Shown here one piece after another: positions 37,974-47,452 of a stretch of DNA of 64,000 bases. A program made the position numbers and the translations under genes. Source of the DNA: Brevundimonas pondensis (GTDB lineage: Bacteria; Pseudomonadota; Alphaproteobacteria; Caulobacterales; Caulobacteraceae); assembly GCF_017487345.1 (NCBI RefSeq), contig NZ_CP062006.1, positions 3,400,501 through 3,464,500 on the forward strand, read 5' to 3'. A model generated the notes under the pieces. The model worked only from the letters and a program-made list of their open reading frames with translations, was not told where the DNA came from and searched no databases. The number at the start of each line of letters is the position of its first letter. Positions within the stretch are counted from its first letter, which is position 1.

Positions 37974-39626
37974 TCACGGTTTGCGCGCCGCCGCCGAGGC
38001 GTTCCGCGCCGCCTCGAATTCGTCGCCCGGCTTCCACGCGGGCCAGTCGCGCGAATTGGCCAGGGCGGATCCGACTTCATAGAGCAGTTGAACATCGGCG
38101 GCGGCGGCGTCCGTCTTCCATTCCGGAGTCCATTCGTCCGTAGGCTGATGATAGCGGTTGGCCACATAGTCGCGGCTGGCGGCGTTATGGCCGGTGAAAC
38201 CGGCGGCGGCGAACAGGGCGGGCACGCCCTTCCTCGCCAGCGGGAAGTGGTCCGAGCGATAGAAGGCGCCAGCCTGGGGCGCAGGATCGGGGATCAGGCG
38301 GCGGCCTTCGCGCCCGGCGAAGACAGCCAGCCGATCGTCCAGATCGTTCTTGCCCGCGCCGATGACGACGATGTTCGGGTCGATCTCGGTCCCCGGCAGC
38401 AGGCTGTCCATATTGATGTTGGCGACCGTGGTCTCCAGCGGCCAGACGGGATTGGCGGCGTAGTATTCGGCCCCCAGCAGCCCCGTCTCCTCGGCGGCCC
38501 AGCTGACGAAGACGGTCGAGCGTTCCGGGCGCGGCCCCTCGGCGAACAGGCGGGCCAGCTCCAGCACGGCCGCCACGCCGGTCGCATTGTCCACGGCGCC
38601 GTTATAGATGTCGTCGCCGTTCTTGGGCGTGGCGCGGCCATAGGCGTCCCAGTGGGCCCCGAACATGACCGTCTCGTCGGGATGGGTCGCGCCCGGCAGG
38701 CGGGCCAGGATGTTGCTGGTCTGCACCCGGTCCGCCTTCTGGCCGAAGTCGATGGACATGGTGACGCCGTCCAGCGCCACAGGGCGGAATTCCGGCGTGC
38801 GCGCCTGTGCCTTCAGCGCCGCGAAGTCGAGGCCGGCGTCCTGGAACAGCTTCTCGGCGATCGCGCCCTGGATCCAGCCTTGTGCGGCCACGCGCTCCTT
38901 GTCGGGATCGACGCGGACGATGTCGAACTTGGGCGCGGTCGAGGAGTTTTGCAGCGTCGACCACGGATAGCCGGCCCCCGCCGTGTCGTGGATGACCAGG
39001 ACGCCCGCCGCCCCGTGGGCCGCCGCGACCTGGAACTTGTAGGTCCAGCGACCGTAGAAGGTCATGGCCTGACCGCCGAACTGACCCGCGACCGGATGGC
39101 CCTGAGGCGCGCCGAAGTCGGGGTCGTTGACCAGGACCAGCATGATCTTGCCGGTCAGATCGACTCCCTTGTAGTCATCCCAGCCGCGCTCGGGCGCGTC
39201 CACGCCATAGCCGACGAAGACCAGGGGCGCGTCCTTGAGCGAGATATGGTCGACCGGCCGGTCGGAGGAGACGATGACGTCCGTGGCGCGCTGCAGGGCC
39301 GTGGTCTGGCCGTTTGCGGTCACGCTGATAGCCGCCGGGCCGTCCTGGCTGGTGCGGCTGACCTGGGCCACCTGCACCCAGGACCCGTCGGGACCGCCGG
39401 GCTCCAGTCCGAGCGCCTGAAACTGCTGCGTCAGCCATTCGATGGTGCGGTCCTCGCCGCGCGTGACCGGGGCGCGGCCCTCGAATTCGTCCGAAGCCAG
39501 AACGCGGGTCGCCTCGCTGAGCCGCAGGGGATCGACACGACCGAGCGGCGCGGTCTGAGCCAGGGCCGAGGTCGAGGTCATCAGGATGGCGATCAGGCCG
39601 AAGGCGGCGGAACGGGACAGCGACAT
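37974..39626 (-). CDS. secreted M28-family zinc aminopeptidase
   Basis: A 550-residue exported peptidase. A signal peptide (MSLSRSAAFGLIAILMTSTSALAQ) is followed by a PA-domain insertion (about 140-270) and the M28 catalytic domain with its two-zinc site: GAHWDAYGRA, VDNATGVAAVLELA, WAAEETGLLGAEYY and YRSDHFPLARKGVPAL. The open frame begins at a GTG at 39635, but the ATG at 39626 gives a cleaner signal peptide. It removes N-terminal residues from peptides outside the cytoplasm, complementing the prolyl oligopeptidases and the secreted M17 enzyme nearby. Confidence 0.92.
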   Translation of the reverse strand: MSLSRSAAFGLIAILMTSTSALAQTAPLGRVDPLRLSEATRVLASDEFEGRAPVTRGEDRTIEWLTQQFQALGLEPGGPDGSWVQVAQVSRTSQDGPAAISVTANGQTTALQRATDVIVSSDRPVDHISLKDAPLVFVGYGVDAPERGWDDYKGVDLTGKIMLVLVNDPDFGAPQGHPVAGQFGGQAMTFYGRWTYKFQVAAAHGAAGVLVIHDTAGAGYPWSTLQNSSTAPKFDIVRVDPDKERVAAQGWIQGAIAEKLFQDAGLDFAALKAQARTPEFRPVALDGVTMSIDFGQKADRVQTSNILARLPGATHPDETVMFGAHWDAYGRATPKNGDDIYNGAVDNATGVAAVLELARLFAEGPRPERSTVFVSWAAEETGLLGAEYYAANPVWPLETTVANINMDSLLPGTEIDPNIVVIGAGKNDLDDRLAVFAGREGRRLIPDPAPQAGAFYRSDHFPLARKGVPALFAAAGFTGHNAASRDYVANRYHQPTDEWTPEWKTDAAAADVQLLYEVGSALANSRDWPAWKPGDEFEAARNASAAARKP

Positions 39627-39704
39627 GAAGCGCACTCGAACGACTTGAGAAGGCGGACACGCTGCCCCCTCGCGTCCTGCCTGTCGACCCCCGGCCTTGG
39701 TCGA

Positions 39705-40928
39705 TCAGCGCGCTTGCAGCCAGTTCGCTGCGCCCTTGGCGGCCACGACCCCCGAGGCGAACGAGGCCTGCAGCAGATAACCTCCGGTCGGCGCCTCCCA
39801 GTCCAGGATCTCGCCCGCCACAAAGACGCCGGGACGCGCCTTGAGCATCAGGTGCTCATCCACGGCGTTCAGCACGACGCCCCCGGCCGAGGAGATGGCC
39901 CGGCTCAGGCCCTGAACTCCCGTGAGGGCCAGGCTCACGCCCTTGATGCGCGCCGCCAGCGGGCCAGGTTCGGTCGGAAGCGGACCGCCTTCGTGCAACA
40001 GGGCGATCGCGATCGGGTCCAGATGCGCGGTCTTTCTCAGCCAGTTGGACAGACTGTCCTTGCCGCGCGGCTTCAGCAGCTTCTGCGTCAGGGCCGGGCG
40101 GCTGATGTCGGGGCGCAAGTCCAGCGTTAGTTCAGCCTTGCCCTCGCGCTCAATGGCGTCGCGCAGGTCCGCCGACAGGGCGTAGATCGCTCCGCCTTCG
40201 ATGCCATAGGCGGCGATCATGGCCTCGCCCCGCACGGTGCGCCCGGCATGGGTCAGGGCCACGCCCTTGACCGGCCGACCGGCGAAGCGCTCGCGCAGCA
40301 GGGGCGACCAGGCGACGTCAAAGCCGACGTTGGACGGGCGGAACGGCGCCACGGCGACGCCGGCTTCTTCCAGTCCCGGAACCCAGGCGGCGTCGGAGCC
40401 CAGCTTGGCCCAGCTCGACCCGCCGAGCGCCAGCACCACGGCCTCGGGCCGTTCCAGCGTCTCGCCCTCGGGGGTGTCGAAACTCAGCGCGCCGTCGGTC
40501 CAGCCGGTCCAGCGCGAACGGGTGCGGATCTCGACGCCCAGCCCCTCCAGCCGCGCCAGCCAGGCCCGCAGCAGGGGCGAGGCCTTCATCGCCTTGGGGA
40601 AGACCCGGCCCGAGGAGCCGACAAAGGTTTCCTGTCCCAATCCCTCGACCCAGGCGGTCAGGTCGGCGGGCGAGAAGGCGTCGAGCCAGCCGCTGATGCG
40701 GTCGCGCGCCGGGCCATAGCGGTCGAGGAAGGGCTCCAGCGGCTCCGAATGGGTCAGGTTCAACCCGCCGCGCCCAGCCATCAGGAATTTGCGCGCGACC
40801 GAGGGCATCCGCTCATGCACGGTGACGCGCAGACCCGCCTGGGCCAGGCGTTCGGCGGCCATAAGTCCGGCGGGGCCGGCGCCGATCACGGCGACAGTCG
40901 GGGATATGGAGGAAGGCGCATCGGTCAT
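39705..40928 (-). CDS. TIGR03862-type FAD-dependent flavoprotein (HI0933/YhiN-like)
   Basis: A 407-residue FAD-binding oxidoreductase of the HI0933-like group. The dinucleotide fold is VAVIGAGPAGLMAAERLAQAG; RKFLMAGRGGLNLTHSEP is the family signature; the C-terminal half has GGVVLNAVDEHLMLKARPGVFVAGEILDWEAPTGGYLLQASFASG, where FAD contacts are expected. Its reaction is unknown. It is divergent from the GreA-like gene with a ~50-bp gap that must contain both promoters. Confidence 0.88.
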   Translation of the reverse strand: MTDAPSSISPTVAVIGAGPAGLMAAERLAQAGLRVTVHERMPSVARKFLMAGRGGLNLTHSEPLEPFLDRYGPARDRISGWLDAFSPADLTAWVEGLGQETFVGSSGRVFPKAMKASPLLRAWLARLEGLGVEIRTRSRWTGWTDGALSFDTPEGETLERPEAVVLALGGSSWAKLGSDAAWVPGLEEAGVAVAPFRPSNVGFDVAWSPLLRERFAGRPVKGVALTHAGRTVRGEAMIAAYGIEGGAIYALSADLRDAIEREGKAELTLDLRPDISRPALTQKLLKPRGKDSLSNWLRKTAHLDPIAIALLHEGGPLPTEPGPLAARIKGVSLALTGVQGLSRAISSAGGVVLNAVDEHLMLKARPGVFVAGEILDWEAPTGGYLLQASFASGVVAAKGAANWLQAR

Positions 40929-40977
40929 CAGACCTTCCTAGACCGGAACGTCTGCGAACGGCATACGCTCTGTCCCT

Positions 40978-41454
40978 ATGAGCGTCGCCTTCACCCGAGA
41001 AGAAGATCTGGAAGCCACGGCCGCCGACCTGGTGGACCGCCCGATCTCGCCCCACCCCAACCACGTCACGCCCGAGGGGCTGGCGATGATCGAGGCCGAG
41101 CTGGCGGCGGCGCGGGCGGCCTACACCAAGGCGCAGACCGAAGGTTCGATCGAGGCCGACCGCACGGCGATGGCTCGGGCCACGCGGGACCTGCGCTACT
41201 GGTCCGCGCGACGGGCCTCGGCCCAGTTGCTGGAGACCACGCTGGACGGCCGGGTGCGTTTCGGCGGCTCCGTGACCATCGAGCGTGAGGACGGACGGAC
41301 CCAGACCTGGCGCATCGTCGGCGAGGACGAGGCGGACCCGGCCAAGGGCTCGGTCAGCCACGTCTCACCCCTGGCCCGCGCCCTGATGGGCAAGCGCGAG
41401 GGGGATGAGGCGACGGTCGCGGGCCAGTCGGTCGAGATCGTCGCTGTCGACTGA
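40978..41454 (+). CDS. GreA/GreB-family transcription factor
   Basis: A 158-residue protein similar to GreA/GreB, which enter the RNA polymerase secondary channel and stimulate transcript cleavage. The N-terminal coiled coil is represented by HVTPEGLAMIEAELAAARAAYTKAQ (about 29-53). The FKBP-like C-terminal domain has VTIEREDGRTQTWRIVGEDEAD, SHVSPLARALMGKREGDEA and VEIVAVD. The acidic tip residues needed for cleavage are not obviously placed (TKAQTEGSIEADRT), so it may be a GreA-like paralogue with a different effect. The ~28-residue extension before the coiled coil is unusual. Confidence 0.82.
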   Translation: MSVAFTREEDLEATAADLVDRPISPHPNHVTPEGLAMIEAELAAARAAYTKAQTEGSIEADRTAMARATRDLRYWSARRASAQLLETTLDGRVRFGGSVTIEREDGRTQTWRIVGEDEADPAKGSVSHVSPLARALMGKREGDEATVAGQSVEIVAVD

Positions 41455-41466
41455 GGGCGTGGCGGG

Positions 41467-43110
41467 CTAGAAACCGCCCGTCCCCTTCTCTTTCGCGACC
41501 GGCTGGAAGTCGCGCACGAAGCGTTCCAGCAGGCGCACGCTGAAGCCCGCCGAGCCGGCCGGCTTGACGTCATTGGCGCCGCCGAAGGCCATGTTGGCGA
41601 TGTCCAGATGCGCCCAGGGCGTCTCCGGACGGGCGAAATAGCCGATGAAGTGGGCGCCCGTGCCCGCGCCCGCGCCGCCCTCGCCCGAGTTCTTGATGTC
41701 GGCGATGGTCGAGCCGGTCGCGCCGACATAGGAGGGATGCAGCGGCAGGCGCCACAGGCGCTCGCCGGTGGCGTCGCCCGCCGTCTTCAACTGGTCTGCC
41801 AGGGCGTCGTGGCGGCTGAACAGGCCCGCGTAGTCGTTGCCGAGAGCCCCGCCGACCGAGCCGGTCAGGGTGGCCACGTCGACGATGGCGGCGGGGTCCA
41901 GTCGGGTGTCGGCCCAGACCACGGCGTCGGCCAGGACCAGACGACCCTCGGCGTCGGTCGAGATGATCTCGATGGTGCGGCCGTTCATGGCGGTCAGGAC
42001 GTCGCCGGGACGGATGGCGTTTCCGTCGGGCATGTTTTCGGCAAGCGCGGCGACAGCGGCCACATCGACCGGGGCGCCCGCCTTGGCCAGAGCCAGGACG
42101 GCCCCGACGACGCTGGCGGCGCCGGACATGTCCATCTTCATATTGCCCATATTGGCGCCCGGCTTGATCGAGATGCCGCCGGAATCGAAGGTGATGCCCT
42201 TGCCCAGCAGGGCGACCGGACCGGCGTCAGGCGCGCCCTGTCCCTTGTAGCGCACGACCAGCAGGCGCGGGGGACGCGGCGAACCCTGTCCGACGCCGAG
42301 CAGCGAACCCATGCCGAGGCGCTGCATGGCGGGCACGTCCAGAACTTCGATCTCGACGCCGGGGATGCCGGCGAAGGCGGTGCGGGCGCGTTCGACGAAG
42401 CTCTCGGGGTAGATGACGTTGGCGGGCTCATTGGAGATGTCGCGGGTCCAGGCCATGGCCTCGACCAGAGCCGAGCCACGGCGCCAGGCGGCCTGGGCGC
42501 CAGACGCGTCGTCGGCGACGAGGGTGATCCCGCCCGGCGCGGCGACGTCGCGGCCGGTGGTGCGGTGCAGGTCGGAGCGATATTGGCCGAGGCCGAGGCC
42601 GGTCGCCAGTTCGGCGACACTGTCGGCGGACAGGCCAGCGGTCAGGACGGTCATCTCAGCAGGCTGGGCGATCAGGACGCGGCCGGCGACGATGCCGGCG
42701 GTCTGAACCTCGGCGGCCTTGGCGTCCGTCGGCAGACCGAGGATCAGGATGCGGTCCCAGCCGCCGACACCGTGCAGGCTCAGGGTTTGCCGGGCCTTGT
42801 AGTCGAAGCGGGCGGCGCTCAGAGCCGCGGCGACGGCCTCGCGCACGGCGGGGCTCAGGGACGCGCCGCGCGCGGCTAGGTCAGCCTCGGCGCCGAGCGG
42901 CAGGATCAGGGCGCCCGAGGGCTGGCCGGGCGCGGCGGCGAAGGTGACGGCGCGCTGCGCGGCGGGGGTTGCGCGGGGCGTCAGGGACGCCGGTGCTTCC
43001 ACAGCCGTGGCGCGACGCGATTGCGCGTCTGCGGGCAGGGCGACGCTCAGGCTGACGGCGACCAGAGCAGCTGCGGCGGCGAAGGTCGGAATGGTCTTGG
43101 TGCGGCGCAT
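41467..43110 (-). CDS. M17 leucyl aminopeptidase with signal peptide
   Basis: A 547-residue M17 (PepA) metallopeptidase with two bound metals. Family blocks are LGKGITFDSGGISIKPG, MKMDMSGAASV, ALAENMPDGNAIRPGDV and STDAEGRLVLADA; the last is usually NTDAEGR. Unlike the usual cytosolic enzyme it begins with MRRTKTIPTFAAAAALVAVS followed by a VALPADAQS cleavage region, a clear export signal. The open frame extends far upstream, but the ATG at 43110 is the only one that gives this N-terminus. It lies 12 bp from the convergent GreA-like stop. Confidence 0.92.
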   Translation of the reverse strand: MRRTKTIPTFAAAAALVAVSLSVALPADAQSRRATAVEAPASLTPRATPAAQRAVTFAAAPGQPSGALILPLGAEADLAARGASLSPAVREAVAAALSAARFDYKARQTLSLHGVGGWDRILILGLPTDAKAAEVQTAGIVAGRVLIAQPAEMTVLTAGLSADSVAELATGLGLGQYRSDLHRTTGRDVAAPGGITLVADDASGAQAAWRRGSALVEAMAWTRDISNEPANVIYPESFVERARTAFAGIPGVEIEVLDVPAMQRLGMGSLLGVGQGSPRPPRLLVVRYKGQGAPDAGPVALLGKGITFDSGGISIKPGANMGNMKMDMSGAASVVGAVLALAKAGAPVDVAAVAALAENMPDGNAIRPGDVLTAMNGRTIEIISTDAEGRLVLADAVVWADTRLDPAAIVDVATLTGSVGGALGNDYAGLFSRHDALADQLKTAGDATGERLWRLPLHPSYVGATGSTIADIKNSGEGGAGAGTGAHFIGYFARPETPWAHLDIANMAFGGANDVKPAGSAGFSVRLLERFVRDFQPVAKEKGTGGF

Positions 43111-43222
43111 CGGTCGGAGCCCCCTCGATGTCGATGAAGGGGCCTTTATGGCCAAGGTCGCCGGCGCGGCGCAAACCGTTCCGGCGACGGAGCGACCGAC
43201 CGCGACGCCGTGTCGCGGCGCG

Positions 43223-43369
43223 TCAGCAGGCGGCGCGGCGAGGGCGCAGGGGCGGCGCGGGCGCGGTGACGGGCTTGCTCGCGGCGGGCGCGGCCGGCTT
43301 GCGGGCGTCCAGCAGGGCGCCGATCCAGCCCCACGCGGGTTCCTTATGGGTGCGGTGAATGTCTTCCAT
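43223..43369 (-). CDS. 48-residue hypothetical protein divergent from a LysR gene
   Basis: The ATG at 43369 is preceded by AAAGGAGG seven bases upstream, one of the best ribosome-binding sites in the window. The product begins MEDIHRTHKEPAWGWIGALL, followed by a proline/alanine/basic tail ending RPRRAAC. It has no clear membrane segment or signal peptide. I recognise no family. Because it is divergent from the adjacent LysR-type regulator across a ~90-bp gap, it is a natural candidate for its target; that is inference. Confidence 0.55.
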   Translation of the reverse strand: MEDIHRTHKEPAWGWIGALLDARKPAAPAASKPVTAPAPPLRPRRAAC

Positions 43370-43458
43370 CGATCGTCCTCCTTTCGTGAGGCCTGAATAT
43401 GCTGTTGACGCCGGGCGTTCACAAACGAGACGATAGGGTTCATGCATAAGGCTTGCTT

Positions 43459-44403
43459 ATGACTGACATCCTGTCCCGCATTCCCGTCGACGCCTTGCGG
43501 GTGTTCGAGACCGCCGCGCGCCTGCTCAGCTTCACCCGCGCCGCCGAGGCCCTGGGCATGAGCCAGGCGGCGGTCAGCTGGCGCATTCGCGATCTGGAAC
43601 AGCGGCTGGACCGCGCCCTGTTCGTGCGCGGAACGCGGCAGGTGTCGCTGACGCCCGAGGGCGAGCGGCTGGCCACGGCGGCGATTGAGGCCATGACCCT
43701 GTTGCGGCGCGCGGTGGCGGATGTGGTCGAGGCCGATCAGGGGGTGCTGGCCATCACCACGCTTCAGACCCTGGCGACCCAGTGGCTGGCGACGCGGCTG
43801 GGGGCCTTCCAGCTGGCTAACCCCGACCTGGCGGTGCGGGTGGACACCAGCCCGACCCTGTCCATGCTGGGCGCCGACGGGCTGGACGTGGCCCTGCGTT
43901 TCGGTTCGGGCCAGTGGCCGGGGCTGGAGAGCCGCTTCCTGATGCCCGCTGTCTTCACCCCCCTGTGCACCCCCGCCATGCGCGACCGGCTGGACCTGCA
44001 GACCCCTGCCGATCTGAAGCGCGCCCATCTTGTCGGCGAGCCGAATGAATGGGCCGCCTGGTTCGCCGCCGCCGCGGTCGCGCCCGCCGATACGGCCCCG
44101 CCGCCGCGCCTGACCGCCGACAATCAGGCCATGGAGGTGGCGGCGGCCCTGGGCGATCAGGGCGTGGCCCTGGGCTCGCCCATCCTCTATGCGCGCGAGA
44201 TCGAACGCGGCCTGCTGGTCCGGCCCTTTGATCAGACCGTCGCCTTGGCCGAGGGCTACTGGATCTGCTACCCGCCCGCCCGCCGTCTGACCCCCAAGAT
44301 CGCCCGCTTCCGCGACTGGCTGCTGGACACGGCGCGGTCCGATCCGGCGGTGGTCGAAGGCGCAAGGCTGGCGGGCCGGCAAGTGGGGGAGACGGGGACG
44401 TAA
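43459..44403 (+). CDS. LysR-type regulator, GcvA-like
   Basis: A 314-residue transcription factor. The N-terminal winged helix-turn-helix (about 9-68) reads ALRVFETAARLLSFTRAAEALGMSQAAVSWRIRDLEQRL, quoted here by its position, with LFVRGTRQVSLTPEGERL after it. The rest is a periplasmic-binding-protein-like effector domain, including DVALRFGSGQWPGLESRFL and VAAALGDQGVALGSPILYAREIERGLL, which matches the GcvA subgroup. The ATG at 43459 is preferred over a TTG two codons upstream. The effector is unknown; the divergent 48-codon ORF is the most likely regulated neighbour. Confidence 0.9.
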   Translation: MTDILSRIPVDALRVFETAARLLSFTRAAEALGMSQAAVSWRIRDLEQRLDRALFVRGTRQVSLTPEGERLATAAIEAMTLLRRAVADVVEADQGVLAITTLQTLATQWLATRLGAFQLANPDLAVRVDTSPTLSMLGADGLDVALRFGSGQWPGLESRFLMPAVFTPLCTPAMRDRLDLQTPADLKRAHLVGEPNEWAAWFAAAAVAPADTAPPPRLTADNQAMEVAAALGDQGVALGSPILYAREIERGLLVRPFDQTVALAEGYWICYPPARRLTPKIARFRDWLLDTARSDPAVVEGARLAGRQVGETGT

Positions 44404-44410
44404 CCTTTTC

Positions 44411-44562
44411 TTCCTCCCCTCTATGGGGAGGGTGGCTGAGGCCGTTAGGCCGAAGCCGGGTGGGGGCGAATCGGCTGGGCAGGCGCCGCGTTCCGTATTG
44501 CCTGGTCCTCCCCACCCGGTCTCCGCTTCGCTTCGACCACCCCTCCGCATGAAGGGGAGGGA
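44411..44562. repeat. intergenic foldback repeat with ~55-bp imperfect inverted arms
   Basis: The left arm 44411-44465 and right arm 44506-44562 are inverted, diverged copies: each holds a CTCCCC...GGGGAGG mini-hairpin, a GTGG or CCAC step and a CCGGGTGGGG or CCCCACCCGG block. The ~40-bp centre is not repeated. It fills the gap between the LysR gene and the groEL terminator. Comparable CCCTCCCCTTCATGGGGAGGG elements are widespread intergenic repeats in alphaproteobacteria. It could be a MITE-like element. It shares no long core with the repeat at 14860-14986. Confidence 0.7.
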
Positions 44563-44582
44563 GAGGGGCGCTGTCTGGCATA

Positions 44583-44616
44583 GAAAAAGGGCGGGACCTT
44601 GCGATCCCGCCCTTCT
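44583..44616 (-). terminator. rho-independent terminator of groESL
   Basis: AGGGCGGGA (44588-44596) and TCCCGCCCT (44605-44613) form a perfect 9-bp stem with an 8-base loop. On the minus strand a run of T residues (plus AAAAA at 44584-44588) follows. It lies 31-56 bp beyond the groL stop and ends the operon before the foldback repeat. Confidence 0.85.
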
Positions 44617-44643
44617 GTCGTCTTAGCGTGAGGTAGTTTGGAC

Positions 44644-46302
<1,659 letters not shown>

Positions 46303-46343
46303 CTAGATGTTTTTACGAGAGAAACCGGAAACCGGAGCGTGTC

Positions 46344-46631
46344 TTACGACAGCACGCCCAGGACGTCGGATTCCTTCATGATGATCAGGTCTTCGCCGTC
46401 GATCTTCACTTCCGTGCCCGACCACTTGCCGAACAGGATGCGGTCGCCGGCCTTCAGTTCCAGAGCGACGTGCTTGCCGTCTTCGTCACGGACGCCGGGG
46501 CCCACGGCGACGACTTCGCCTTCCTGGGGCTTTTCCTTGGCCGTGTCAGGGATGATGATCCCGCCCTTGGTCTTGGATTCCTCTTCCACGCGCTTGACCA
46601 GCACGCGATCGCCGAGCGGACGAAACGCCAT
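46344..46631 (-). CDS. groS: 10-kDa co-chaperonin GroES
   Basis: The 95-residue lid of the GroEL chamber. It starts [17 protein letters not shown], has the mobile loop [19 protein letters not shown] and ends KESDVLGVL, all standard. The frame is open upstream to 46814, but the ATG at 46631 is the conserved start and follows a purine-rich GGGAGAAG stretch. It is the first gene of groESL; the ~70-bp leader separates it from the CIRCE-like operator. Confidence 0.98.
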   Translation of the reverse strand: MAFRPLGDRVLVKRVEEESKTKGGIIIPDTAKEKPQEGEVVAVGPGVRDEDGKHVALELKAGDRILFGKWSGTEVKIDGEDLIIMKESDVLGVLS

Positions 46632-46703
46632 CGGACTTCTCCCTCTTAAACCCCCGAAGCGGGGCGTTCTGAAATGGTGGGCGGCCCTCTCGTGGCCGCC
46701 GCT

Positions 46704-46730
46704 TTGGCAGCCGGCCGGCGAGAGTGCTAA
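46704..46730 (-). promoter_or_regulatory. CIRCE-like HrcA operator, one half degenerate
   Basis: The CIRCE consensus is TTAGCACTC-N9-GAGTGCTAA. Here GAGTGCTAA at 46722-46730 is perfect, the spacer is exactly 9, and the other half, TTGGCAGCC at 46704-46712, matches 6 of 9. It lies 73 bp upstream of groS and just downstream of a candidate promoter, the usual place for HrcA repression. The weak half predicts lower affinity. HrcA itself is not in the window. Confidence 0.7.
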
Positions 46731-46739
46731 CGCATCGGG

Positions 46740-46768
46740 CAAGTAGGAGGGCCGCTTCGGGGCGTCAA
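46740..46768 (-). promoter_or_regulatory. candidate groESL promoter
   Basis: On the minus strand CTTGACG at the -35 position is followed, after a 17-base spacer from TTGACG, by TACTTG as a weak -10. It lies directly upstream of the CIRCE-like operator. CTTGA is also the start of a heat-shock sigma-32-type -35 element, but no CCCCAT-like -10 is evident at the right spacing. The call is by position and -35 similarity only. Confidence 0.4.
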
Positions 46769-46894
46769 GGCGAGGAGGGAGAATCAGGGACGGATTTTGG
46801 CCTGTTGACTCCAAGAACTTTAAATTACAAAGTTCATTGTCTTCGTGAAGTCCGAGGGCCGCATCGGCTCCGGGCGCGAAGGGAGGAGAGAGAC

Positions 46895-47341
46895 ATGCAA
46901 AAGGTTCAAAAGGCGGCCCTGGCCGCGACCCTGTCGTCCTTCGTGCTGATGGGGGCCGGTTCAGCCCTGGCCGGAGATGTTGTGATCACCGTGACCGGCG
47001 TCCAGGCGCGCGGCGGCGATCTTCTGGTCGGCCTGCAGACCTCGGCCCAGTTCCTGAAGCAGGCGGGCGATCACGGCGAAATCATCAAGGCGCCCACGGC
47101 CGGGACCCGGGTCGTGACTCTGAAGGACGTGCCGCCCGGCGACTATTCCGTCTCGGTCCTGCATGACATGAACGGCGACCAGCAGATGGCCCTGGCCAAC
47201 GGCATGCCCGCCGAGGGCTGGGCCATGTTCCGCGGCGAGACCCTGAGGGCCGCCCCGACCTTTGATCAGGTCAAGTTCACCGTGCCGGCGAGCGGCGACG
47301 CTCAGGTGAGCGTGGCCATGCAGTACCCGGCCGGACGTTGA
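46895..47341 (+). CDS. secreted DUF2141 protein
   Basis: A 148-residue exported protein of the DUF2141 family, unknown function. Signal peptide about 1-26 (ending GAGSALAGD) is followed by a beta-rich domain with [39 protein letters not shown] and [10 protein letters not shown]; the HDxNGD segment is the family hallmark. GGGAGGAGAG precedes the ATG at 46895. The AT-rich upstream stretch around 46816-46834 contains inverted repeat AACTTT-N7-AAAGTT, a possible operator. It is divergent from groESL. Confidence 0.82.
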   Translation: MQKVQKAALAATLSSFVLMGAGSALAGDVVITVTGVQARGGDLLVGLQTSAQFLKQAGDHGEIIKAPTAGTRVVTLKDVPPGDYSVSVLHDMNGDQQMALANGMPAEGWAMFRGETLRAAPTFDQVKFTVPASGDAQVSVAMQYPAGR

Positions 47342-47369
47342 GCGGGACAGCGCCAGATGACTTGAATAT

Positions 47370-47393
47370 GAACGGGACCCCTTGGGGTCGTTC
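47370..47393 (+). terminator. hairpin after the DUF2141 gene
   Basis: GAACGGGACCCC and GGGGTCGTTC pair around a TT loop with a two-base bulge. It lies 29 bp beyond the DUF2141 stop and just before the next gene's leader. No T-run follows, so it may be a weak terminator or part of the next leader. Confidence 0.45.
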
Positions 47394-47397
47394 AGCG

Positions 47398-47449
47398 GGG
47401 GCTCCCTAAAAAGGGGACAACGGATCAACCGGCTTTCGAAAGGAGCCCC
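47398..47449 (+). promoter_or_regulatory. leader hairpin pairing with the ribosome-binding site
   Basis: GGGGCTCC at 47398-47405 is the exact complement of GGAGCCCC at 47442-47449. The right arm contains most of the AAAGGAG ribosome-binding site of the gene starting at 47453, so the 8-bp stem would block initiation when formed. The loop is 36 bases and contains AAAAAGGGGA, which could compete for pairing. This is a geometry seen in translationally controlled leaders such as RNA thermometers, but regulation here is inference. Confidence 0.4.
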
Positions 47450-47452
47450 GCC

